This document shows, one piece after another, positions 51,490 to 58,414 of a stretch of 64,000 nt of DNA (positions are counted from its first letter, which is position 1; the number at the start of each line of letters is the position of its first letter). The DNA comes from JAVBLU01 sp031553225 (GTDB lineage Bacteria; Bacillota; Clostridia; Christensenellales; UBA1750). The stretch lies in contig JAVBLU010000013.1 of the NCBI GenBank assembly GCA_031553225.1, forward strand, positions 115,355 to 179,354, given 5' to 3'. The notes beneath the pieces are model-generated. The model was not told the DNA's origin, made no database searches, and was given only the letters and a program-made list of their open reading frames with translations. Made by a program: the position numbers and the translations under genes.

Positions 51490-52766
51490 TTGAACGTCTC
51501 CTTCGGTGTAAGGTTCGATAGCAGATCGACGGCCGCGCTCTGAGATATGGTTTCCTCGCGGCTTTCGCGCATGAAGCGCACGTTCACAGTTCCTGCGGCC
51601 ACCTCGTCCTCGCCCAGAACGAGCACATACGGCGCGCCCAGCTTGTCGGCGTACTTCATCTGGCTTTTGAGCGACCGGCCGGTGTGGTCGCAGTCGGCGC
51701 TGACGCCCGCCTCGCGCAGGGCGTAGCACAGCTTCTGTGCCGGCAGGCGCGCCCCTTGGCCAAGCACGGCCACGTAGGCGGTTACGGTATCGCCCGCCTC
51801 CGGGATAAGGCCCTGTTTCTGCAGCTGGAGGACCAGACGCTCCATACCCATGCCGTAGCCGATACCCGCCGTGGGCGGGCCGCCCAGCTGCTCCACCAGC
51901 CCGTCGTAGCGGCCTCCGGCCACCATGGCGAGCGGACCGTTTTCAAACATGGCGTGGATCTCAAACACCGTGCGCGTATAATAGTCCAGGCCGCGCACCA
52001 GGCGATTGTCCAGCTCGGCCTGTATCCCAAGGGCAGCCAGCGCCTCGCGCGTTTTGGCGAAGTGGTCGGCGCAGCCCGCGCACAAATAGTCCACCGGAGC
52101 GGGCGCGTCCTTCGTCAGCTCCCCGCAGGTGGGCACCTTGCAGTCCAAAATGCGCAGGGGGTTGCGGGTGAAGCGCTCGCGGCAGGTGCCGCACATGTCG
52201 GGCAGCAGCGGCGTTAAGAAGTCGCGCAGCGCCTGCTGGTAGCCCGGGCGGCATTTCGGGCACCCGATGGAGTTGACCTTCAGCGTGAGATCGCTAAGGC
52301 CAAGCCTCTGAAAGAGCTTCCAGGGCAGAGCGATGATCTCCGCGTCCATGGTGGCCTCCGGCGCGCCGAATGCCTCCAGCCCGAACTGGTGGTGTTCGCG
52401 GTAGCGCCCGGACTGCGGGCTCTCGTAGCGCAGCACCGGACAGTACAAGTAGTACATCTTCAGGGGCAGCGGCCCCTGCGCCAAGCCGTGCTCAATGAAG
52501 GCGCGCGCCGCGCCAGCCGTGCCCTCGGGCTTAAGCGTAACACTGCGGCCGCCGCGGTCCTCAAAGGTGTACATTTCCTTTTGCACCACGTCGGTGGTAT
52601 CCCCCACGCCGCGTAAAAAGAGTTCGGTGTGCTCGAACACGGGCGTGCGTATCTCGCGGTAACCGGACAGCGCGCAAGCGGCGCGGATACGCTCCTCAAC
52701 ATAGTGCCAGGCGTGGCTCTGTGCGGGAAGAATGTCCAGCGTACCGCGCGGCGATTGCGTCAGCAT
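51486..52766 (-). CDS. hisS: Histidyl-tRNA synthetase
   Basis: A 426-residue class II synthetase with the family start PRGTLDILP, motif 2 LYYLYCPVLRYESPQSGRYREHHQ-type region, the His-binding LVRGLDYYTRTVFEI and motif 3 GIGYGMGMERL. The Cys-rich insertion (CPKC, CGTC and CAGC pairs) looks like a zinc site, more than the usual insertion. The start at 52766 has AGGTG upstream. It has a close promoter and no T-box leader. hisS-aspS is a common Firmicutes pair. Confidence 0.96.
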   Translation of the reverse strand: MLTQSPRGTLDILPAQSHAWHYVEERIRAACALSGYREIRTPVFEHTELFLRGVGDTTDVVQKEMYTFEDRGGRSVTLKPEGTAGAARAFIEHGLAQGPLPLKMYYLYCPVLRYESPQSGRYREHHQFGLEAFGAPEATMDAEIIALPWKLFQRLGLSDLTLKVNSIGCPKCRPGYQQALRDFLTPLLPDMCGTCRERFTRNPLRILDCKVPTCGELTKDAPAPVDYLCAGCADHFAKTREALAALGIQAELDNRLVRGLDYYTRTVFEIHAMFENGPLAMVAGGRYDGLVEQLGGPPTAGIGYGMGMERLVLQLQKQGLIPEAGDTVTAYVAVLGQGARLPAQKLCYALREAGVSADCDHTGRSLKSQMKYADKLGAPYVLVLGEDEVAAGTVNVRFMRESREETISQSAAVDLLSNLTPKETFK

Positions 52767-52800
52767 AGTGTTCACCTGCCGTTTTCCTTGTTTACAGTTC

Positions 52801-52829
52801 AGAATAGCACAAACGCGCCCGTGGCGCAA
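52801..52829 (-). promoter_or_regulatory. hisS promoter
   Basis: TTGCGC (52824-52829), 17 bases, TATTCT (52801-52806) on the minus strand. The -35 element is inside the long palindrome listed next. Confidence 0.55.
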
Positions 52830-52849
52830 CACTTGCGCCACGGGCGCGT
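52813..52849. terminator. 17-bp perfect palindrome before hisS
   Basis: 52813-52829 pairs perfectly with 52833-52849 around a 3-base centre. On the minus strand TTTGTG follows, so it could end transcription arriving from upstream, while its second arm contains the hisS -35. It may therefore act as a terminator, an operator, or both. Confidence 0.55.
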
Positions 52850-53314
52850 GCAGAGGCAGCCGCCCACGGGAGGTCCTCCGTCCGAACCGCCGTTTCGCCG
52901 TACGCCTCGCCGGCAGAAAGCGGGCCGATCATCGTCGGATCCCGTTGCCCGGCCCTTCGCACCCACGGCTTGAGGGCCTGCGGTGGCCGCGGGTTCGGGC
53001 GCTCACCTGGTACACTCCCCGCTCATATACGGCAAATCCTCCAGCAGGCCCACTCGCCGCGAACGCCAACGCCTTCGACGCCTTCCCCGCCGCAAGGTGC
53101 TGCGCCTTCACCAGGGCATAGCTCCGCATGTCCAGCGTCCACATCTGAGGCAGCACGCCACACGCTACCGGGGCAACCGTCGCATGGCAAACCCAGCGCG
53201 CCGCAGGCGCGCCAAGAGCGGCCACTTGATCGCTTTTTGCCGCATGGCCAACACCGCGCCTGCGTTCGGCCCTGAACGCATCGGCACGCACCTTGTACGT
53301 GGGCGCCGGAACGG
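52850..53314. other. Gene-poor region; one weak frame
   Basis: The only frame of note runs on the minus strand from 53291 to 52929 (120 residues). It has no recognisable family, an Arg-rich composition at both ends and a poor start, although its middle (SYALVKAQHLAAGKASKAL) looks protein-like. It may be a remnant. Nothing else, including a T-box or tRNA, was seen. Confidence 0.4.
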
Positions 53315-54094
53315 TTATGCCTTGGGGGGTATGTCTCCCACGCCGTCCAGCACGATGTGCGGCCGGTAGGGGAAGCGCCCGATGTCCTCGCGCGAGGTGA
53401 CGCCCGAGAGCACGAGTACGGTGTCCAGCTCGGTCTCGATGCCGGCGATGATGTCCGTGTCCATGCGGTCGCCCACGATCACACTGTCCTCAATGGAGCG
53501 GCCCAGCTTCTTGACGGCGTGGCGCATCATCAGCGGGTTGGGCTTGCCCACGTAGTAGCAGGTTTGGCCGGCGGCCAGTTCGATGGGGGCCACCAGCGCG
53601 CGCGTGGCGGGCACGATGCCCTCCTCCGCCGGGCCGGTGAGATCGGGGTTGGTGCCCACCAGCCGCGCGCCCTTCAGCACCAGGCGTATGGCGCGCTCGA
53701 TCTTCTCGTAGGAGTAGGAGCGCGTCTCCCCCACCACCACGTAGTCGGGGTTCTGGTCGTTCATGGTCATGCCCGCGTCGTAGATGGCGCCCACAAGGCC
53801 GGCTTCCCCGATTACGTAGCAGCTGCCACCGGGCATCTGGCTGGAGAGAAAGGCCGCCGTGGCCAGCGCGCTGGTATAAAAGTGCTCCTCGCCGATGGTC
53901 AACCCCAGCCGCGCCATCTTCTGCTGTAGTTCGCGCGGGGCACGCTCGGAGGAGTTGGTGAGGAACAGATAGCTCTTGCCCGTGGCTTCCATCCAGTTAA
54001 TGAACTCCGTGACGCCCGGAAGCAGGCGGTTGCCGTGATAGATCACGCCGTCCATGTCACAGATAAAACCGAGCTTGTTCAGGAGTTCCTGCAA
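53315..54094 (-). CDS. HAD-superfamily phosphatase, NagD-like (HAD-IIA)
   Basis: A 259-residue phosphatase with nucleophile Asp 13 and acid/base Asp 15 in FICDMDGVIYHG, the FLTNSSERAPREL motif II (Thr/Ser), KPNPLMM (motif III Lys) and GDRMDTDIIAG (motif IV Asp). The IIA-type cap lies between. Members dephosphorylate sugar phosphates and nucleotides. The start is TTG at 54094 with GAGG upstream; no in-frame ATG or GTG precedes the catalytic Asp. A promoter lies about 40 bases upstream. Confidence 0.9.
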   Translation of the reverse strand: MQELLNKLGFICDMDGVIYHGNRLLPGVTEFINWMEATGKSYLFLTNSSERAPRELQQKMARLGLTIGEEHFYTSALATAAFLSSQMPGGSCYVIGEAGLVGAIYDAGMTMNDQNPDYVVVGETRSYSYEKIERAIRLVLKGARLVGTNPDLTGPAEEGIVPATRALVAPIELAAGQTCYYVGKPNPLMMRHAVKKLGRSIEDSVIVGDRMDTDIIAGIETELDTVLVLSGVTSREDIGRFPYRPHIVLDGVGDIPPKA

Positions 54095-54126
54095 TTGCTC
54101 CCGCCTCTTTCATACTGTTTTCCCTT

Positions 54127-54155
54127 ATTGTACCGCAGCGCCGGCAAAAGAACAA
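54127..54155 (-). promoter_or_regulatory. Promoter of the HAD phosphatase gene
   Basis: TTGTTC (54150-54155), 17 bases, TACAAT (54127-54132) on the minus strand. Confidence 0.6.
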
Positions 54156-54207
54156 CTCGCGCCTTGCGGGCACTTCGTGCTATACTATCCGCATGAGGTG
54201 ACTGGAC

Positions 54208-55419
54208 ATGACAAATCCGTTGGCGAACCGCCCCCGCGCGCTGTGGGACGGGGGGCTTGGAACGATGCTCGGCGCGGCCGGGGCGCTGCACGGCGCGCCG
54301 GAGCTGTTGTGCGCGGAGCAGCCCGAGCTGTTGCGCGGCATCCACGAGGCATATGCGGCCGCCGGGGCCATGGCGGTGTCCACAAACTCTTTCGGCGGCA
54401 CGCGCGTCAAGCTTGCACGGCATGGCCTTGGTGCGCGTGCCGCCGAGTTGACGGCCCTTTCCGTGCGCGCCGCGCGCGAAGGGGTTGGCCGAATTGGCTC
54501 TGGCACGTTGGTCGCGCTGTCGCTCGGCCCCACGGGCGAGTTGCTGCGGCCGCTTGGCCCGCTGCCCTTTGAAGACGCATACGCCGCCTACGCCGAACAG
54601 GCGCGCGCCGCCGCGGATGCGGGCGCCGACCTGTGCATCATCGAAACCATGTCCGACATCGCCGAGAGCCGCGCCGCCGCCCTGGCCGTGCGGGAGGCGG
54701 GGCTGCCCTTCCTCATCTCGTACACGTTTGAAGGCGAGCGCATGCTGATGGGCGGCACGCCATGCACGGCCGCGCTGGCCGCGCACGCGCTGGGCGCGTT
54801 CGCCGTCGGGATGAACTGCTCCGGCGGCCCGGAGCACATGCTGCGGCTGTTGCCCGCCATGGGCGCCGCCTCCCCGCTGCCCGTGCTTGTGCAGCCCAAC
54901 GCCGGGCTGCCGCAGATGGTGAACGGGGCGACGGTGTTTCCCTACGCGCCGGATGCCATGGCCCCCGCTATGGCGCGGCTGCTGGAGCTGGGCGCGTGGG
55001 GCATCGGCGGATGCTGCGGCACCACGCCCGCGCACATCAAGGCGTTTTCTGCACTGCTGCCGAACGCCGCGCCCGCGCCCGCGTTCGATGGCGCAACGCG
55101 CGTGTGCTCCATGCGGCGATGCGCCGCGCTGGGGGACGCGCTTGCCGCCGCCGAAACGGTGGGCGGCTCGCTGGACGCGTTGTATGACGCCGATCCGGAC
55201 GCGTCCGCCTTGCTGATGGACGTACGGGCCGTGCCCGCGGACAGCCTGACCGCGCTGCTTGATGAGGCGCAGCAGATCGTACGCGCGCCGCTCTTGTTCC
55301 GGGCCGCCGATGCGGAGCAGGCCGCGCTGCTTCTGCGCCGCTATCACGGCGTAACCGCCATAGACTGCCCCGACGCTTCGGACGCGCTCCTAGCCGCCTA
55401 TGGTGCGCACCGCGCGTAA
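54208..55419 (+). CDS. Homocysteine S-methyltransferase domain protein (MetH N-terminal type) with degenerate pterin-binding half
   Basis: A 403-residue protein. Residues 1 to about 285 are a complete homocysteine-methyltransferase barrel: WDGGLGTML (13-21), STNSFGG, the zinc ligand Cys 204 in GMNCSGGPEH and the Cys pair 269-270 in GGCCGTTPAH. The last 120 residues resemble the first part of the MetH methyltetrahydrofolate-binding domain (MDVRAVPADSLTALL, VRAPLLFRAADAEQAALLL) but stop short and lack its core. No corrinoid domain is present. A methyl donor such as S-methylmethionine, or a separate corrinoid protein, would be needed. Confidence 0.84.
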   Translation: MTNPLANRPRALWDGGLGTMLGAAGALHGAPELLCAEQPELLRGIHEAYAAAGAMAVSTNSFGGTRVKLARHGLGARAAELTALSVRAAREGVGRIGSGTLVALSLGPTGELLRPLGPLPFEDAYAAYAEQARAAADAGADLCIIETMSDIAESRAAALAVREAGLPFLISYTFEGERMLMGGTPCTAALAAHALGAFAVGMNCSGGPEHMLRLLPAMGAASPLPVLVQPNAGLPQMVNGATVFPYAPDAMAPAMARLLELGAWGIGGCCGTTPAHIKAFSALLPNAAPAPAFDGATRVCSMRRCAALGDALAAAETVGGSLDALYDADPDASALLMDVRAVPADSLTALLDEAQQIVRAPLLFRAADAEQAALLLRRYHGVTAIDCPDASDALLAAYGAHRA

Positions 55420-55490
55420 AGGCCCTCTCCGCGCGCCGGAAGGCGAACGCGATGCGGCGGGCACATCATATTAACCCCGCGTACAAAATG

Positions 55491-55516
55491 AACGCCGGCC
55501 GAATTAGGCCGGCGTT
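55491..55516 (+). terminator. Terminator after the homocysteine methyltransferase gene
   Basis: A 10-bp perfect stem, AACGCCGGCC with GGCCGGCGTT, around GAATTA, followed by CCCGTTTG. It separates this gene from the GntR operon. Confidence 0.65.
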
Positions 55517-55550
55517 CCCGTTTGTTGCGGAGAAATATTTTGGAAACCGC

Positions 55551-55579
55551 TTGACATCGTCTCCTTAGTGTATTACTAT
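55551..55579 (+). promoter_or_regulatory. Promoter of the GntR-ABC operon
   Basis: TTGACA (55551-55556), 17 bases, TACTAT (55574-55579). The transcript start would fall in or next to the operator dyad. Confidence 0.8.
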
Positions 55580-55590
55580 ATTGGTACACT
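55567..55590. promoter_or_regulatory. Candidate GntR (YtrA-type) operator
   Basis: AGTGTA-N12-TACACT is a perfect 6-bp inverted repeat that spans the -10 element. Its place and spacing suit a dimeric GntR repressor encoded by the first gene of the operon. Confidence 0.6.
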
Positions 55591-55612
55591 AGTTTTCAAG
55601 GGTGGTGAGCAG

Positions 55613-56011
55613 ATGCCGGACTGGAAAGCCTGGGCCGCTTCATTGGACAACAAGGAGCCCATCTACGCGCAAATCGCCGACCGGTTCAAGCGCAGCGTGA
55701 TGAAGGGTGAAATGCCGCCCGGATCGCGCGCGCCCTCCATACGCGAGCTGTCGCAGCTGTTGCAGGTGAACCCGAATACCGTGAACCGCGCCTACCAGGA
55801 GATGGAGCGCGACGGCCTGATCTACAGCCAGCGCGGCATGGGCTACTACATCGCCGAGAATGCCGCCCAGCTGAAGGACGCGCGCAGCGGCATGATAGCC
55901 CAGGAGACCGACGCCTATATCGGCCGCATGACGGCAATGGGGCTAACGGGCCGAGAAATGCGCGATGCGCTGCAGGAACGACTCGCCAAGGAGGAAAGCA
56001 GCCATGGATAA
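55613..56011 (+). CDS. GntR-family transcriptional regulator, YtrA subfamily
   Basis: A 132-residue regulator with the winged-helix domain of GntR (PIYAQIADRFKRSVMKGEMPPG, then RAPSIRELSQLLQVNPNTVNRAYQEMERDGLI) and only a short C-terminal helical segment, as in the YtrA group. This group controls ABC transporter operons and responds to cell-wall antibiotics in some species. The start at 55613 has GGTGGTGAG upstream; the longer frame reads through the promoter. It overlaps the ATPase gene by 8 bases. Confidence 0.9.
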   Translation: MPDWKAWAASLDNKEPIYAQIADRFKRSVMKGEMPPGSRAPSIRELSQLLQVNPNTVNRAYQEMERDGLIYSQRGMGYYIAENAAQLKDARSGMIAQETDAYIGRMTAMGLTGREMRDALQERLAKEESSHG

Positions 56012-56705
56012 CCTCGTATCCGTGCGCGACCTGACCAAGCACTACGCCAACAAAACCGCCCTGGACGGTTTAACGCTGGACATCGCGCCCGGCCATATCG
56101 TGGGCTTGCTCGGCCCCAACGGCTCCGGCAAAACCACGTTCCTGAAGATCGTTGGCGGCCTTATGCAGCCTTCCAGCGGCCAGGTTACCCTGCCGGGCGG
56201 CGGCGGACGGCGCAGCAAGGCGGCCATCGCTTTTATGCCGGCCAACTTTGCCTTTCCGGGATGGATGCGCGTGAGCGACGCGCTTGGCTGGGGCAGGGCG
56301 GTTTATCTGGACTATGACGAGGCGCTGGCGCTGGAACTGCTGCGGCTGGCGGAGCTGCGACCCGCCGATTCGATCCGTTTTCTGTCGCGCGGAATGAAGG
56401 AGCGCGTGACGCTGTGCCTTACGCTTGCGCGCCGTGCGAAGCTATTTTTGCTGGATGAGCCGCTGGGGAGCATCGACCCGGTGGAGAAGAGCCGCGTGCT
56501 CGACGCGATTCTGGCGCGCGACCTAGACGACGCGTCCGTTGTGGTGTCCACGCACCTGATCCGCGACATCGAGCGCATCTTCGACGAGGTGTACCTGATC
56601 GGCCGGGGCCGACTGCTCTATCACGGCGCGTGCGACGAACTGCGCGCCCAGTCTGGCATGGCGGTGGAACAAAAATACATGGAGGTGTTCGGTCATGTGG
56701 AGTAG
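56004..56705 (+). CDS. ABC transporter ATPase (YtrB/BcrA-like)
   Basis: A 233-residue ATPase. Walker A is GPNGSGKTT (37-45), Walker B is LFLLDEPLGSID, and the H-loop is VVSTHL. The signature reads FLSRGMKER instead of LSGGQ, the variant common in this GntR-linked ABC group. There are no membrane segments. ATG is preceded by AAGGAGG 9 bases upstream. It pairs with the membrane protein that begins inside its last codons. Confidence 0.93.
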   Translation: MDNLVSVRDLTKHYANKTALDGLTLDIAPGHIVGLLGPNGSGKTTFLKIVGGLMQPSSGQVTLPGGGGRRSKAAIAFMPANFAFPGWMRVSDALGWGRAVYLDYDEALALELLRLAELRPADSIRFLSRGMKERVTLCLTLARRAKLFLLDEPLGSIDPVEKSRVLDAILARDLDDASVVVSTHLIRDIERIFDEVYLIGRGRLLYHGACDELRAQSGMAVEQKYMEVFGHVE

Positions 56706-57495
56706 CGCAAGGCCTTCGGCGTTCGCCGCCGAATTGTTCTATGAATGGCGCCTACGCAGAAGCCAGCGCGTCGTGGCGCTGGCCGTGGCGGCGCTCGGCT
56801 ACCTGTTCACCGCCATTCTGTGCGCGTACGCCCCCGGCAATCTGGCGGCCGCCGGTTGCGCCCTGGTTGTGGTGGCGCTGTGCTCCTCAGGGCTCTGCAT
56901 TGCGGCCCTGGGGCTGGGCATCGACACGTGCGTGCGGCTGTTTCGCGCTCCCTCCGCCTACATGAGCTTGCTGCCGCCCTCGGGGGGGCGGGCTGCGCTG
57001 GGCGCGCGCATCGCGCTTCTCGCCGCGGATCTGGCGATTGCCGGCGGTCTTTCCTTCGGCATGGCGCTTATCGTCAGCGGCGCGATGCAGGGGCACGCCA
57101 TCTTTGGCACTGTGATGCCCGCCGGCTGGCCATTCACCAGCGCTTTCAGCTTCGACGCAGTGACGGGCCTGCTGGACCTATTCGAATTCGCGCTGGTCGT
57201 GTATGCCGCTAAAACACTGCGTCACAGCGTGTTCGCCGACAGCCGCCACGCAGGGTTGCTCGCCTTTATGTCCGCAGTGGCGCTGCTGTGGGTTATGCCC
57301 CTGCTGGACGTGGTCGCGGCGCCCTTCGCCATCCCCTACCTGCGTACCGGCTTCTTCTCCATCGTCATCGCCCCGCCCGAGGGGTTTAATTTGGCGAACA
57401 CCGCCTATGTGGTCATCCGTTTGGCCAGGCTTGCGGGGCTCTTTTTGCCCACGGCATGGCTTCTGGAACACCGCATGAACCTGCAAGGAGGCTGA
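56695..57495 (+). CDS. ABC transporter permease-like membrane protein
   Basis: A 266-residue protein with six hydrophobic segments (about 24-44, 50-75, 104-126, 155-176, 186-207 and 235-255). It has no close recognisable family, but its position, overlapping the ATPase gene by 11 bases, indicates that it is the membrane partner. It could be the permease of a bacitracin-type or envelope-stress exporter. Confidence 0.8.
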   Translation: MWSSARPSAFAAELFYEWRLRRSQRVVALAVAALGYLFTAILCAYAPGNLAAAGCALVVVALCSSGLCIAALGLGIDTCVRLFRAPSAYMSLLPPSGGRAALGARIALLAADLAIAGGLSFGMALIVSGAMQGHAIFGTVMPAGWPFTSAFSFDAVTGLLDLFEFALVVYAAKTLRHSVFADSRHAGLLAFMSAVALLWVMPLLDVVAAPFAIPYLRTGFFSIVIAPPEGFNLANTAYVVIRLARLAGLFLPTAWLLEHRMNLQGG

Positions 57496-57500
57496 CTCAC

Positions 57501-58322
57501 ATGACCGCACGCAACCGCATCGCCCTGCTGCTTGCCCTATGCCTCGCCGCCGCGCTCCTTTCGGGCTGCGTGGTCTATGCGCCCGGCGGAAGCGGACGCT
57601 CCTTCGGTGAGAACGACGGTTGGCTGCCGCGCAGCGGCTTTCACATTAGCAACTGGTCGCACTCCATGCCCATTACGCCCGCATCAGGCGTGAACCAGGA
57701 GCAAATCTACGCGCTGGACGGCGCGTTTACCAAGCTGTCCCTGCGCGGTCAAATCAGCATCCTGCGCATTCACCTGCAAAACGGCGAGCAGGCCGTGCGC
57801 GTTCAGACGGACAAGGCGTACCTGCCGGATATCTCGTTGTCCGTGGCCGACGGCACGCTGTACCTAACCACCTCCGCGCAGCTTCTGGAGCGCGCTGTGG
57901 ACGTGTACATCACCGCGCCGGACATCGCATCCATCCAGTGCTCAGGCGCAGCGGAGCTGCTGAGCGACGCGCCACTTACGACGGACACCATGCGCATCGA
58001 CATCTCCGGCGCGTGCTCGGGCAACCTGGAGCTGGATGTGAACGTTCTTGAGGTGAGCATCTCGGGCGCGGGCTCGCTCAATCTTTCCGGGCGTGCAGAC
58101 GATATGGCGTACAGCAATTCCGGTGCGAGCAAGCTGGACGCCCGTGACCTGCAGGCCAAAACCTGCGACGTCGACCTCTCCGGCGCAGGCTTTGCGCAGC
58201 TGCGCGCCAGCGAAAAGCTGCGGGTGCGCTTGTCGGGCATGGGCAAGGTGGAATACTGGGGCTCGCCCGAGTTGGATAGGCGCGTGAGCGGCATGGGCCT
58301 GGTGGAACGCATGGGCGATTGA
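57501..58322 (+). CDS. DUF2807 (GIN-domain) lipoprotein
   Basis: A 273-residue lipoprotein: signal segment with a clear lipobox LSGC (Cys 22), a linker rich in Gly and Ser, then a beta-solenoid built from about ten short strands with repeats such as SGAAEL, SGACSGNLEL, SGAGSLNLSG and SGAGFAQL. This pattern is the DUF2807/GIN domain, an adhesin-head-like fold that often accompanies envelope-stress and anti-sigma or ABC operons. ATG at 57501 has AAGGAGG 9 bases ahead. It is the last gene of the GntR operon. Confidence 0.9.
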   Translation: MTARNRIALLLALCLAAALLSGCVVYAPGGSGRSFGENDGWLPRSGFHISNWSHSMPITPASGVNQEQIYALDGAFTKLSLRGQISILRIHLQNGEQAVRVQTDKAYLPDISLSVADGTLYLTTSAQLLERAVDVYITAPDIASIQCSGAAELLSDAPLTTDTMRIDISGACSGNLELDVNVLEVSISGAGSLNLSGRADDMAYSNSGASKLDARDLQAKTCDVDLSGAGFAQLRASEKLRVRLSGMGKVEYWGSPELDRRVSGMGLVERMGD

Positions 58323-58371
58323 CGGGCAAGCTCCCCAAGCGCCACAGCTCCCGCAAATGCTCTGCATAACG

Positions 58372-58403
58372 AAGCGCTCCGCGGCTACCGCCGCAGAGCG
58401 CTT
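58372..58403. terminator. Bidirectional terminator between the DUF2807 and GH42 genes
   Basis: AAGCGCTC/GAGCGCTT (8 bp), a C-A mismatch, then GCGGC/GCCGC (5 bp) around a 4-base loop, between two convergent genes. Confidence 0.6.
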
Positions 58404-58414
58404 CCTCAGTTGTG

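Noticed and set aside
49996..51543. Plus-strand frame of 515 codons over aspS
   Set aside because: Antisense shadow of the synthetase gene.
52767..53314. T-box leader before hisS
   Set aside because: No T-box consensus on the minus strand; the promoter is adjacent to the gene.
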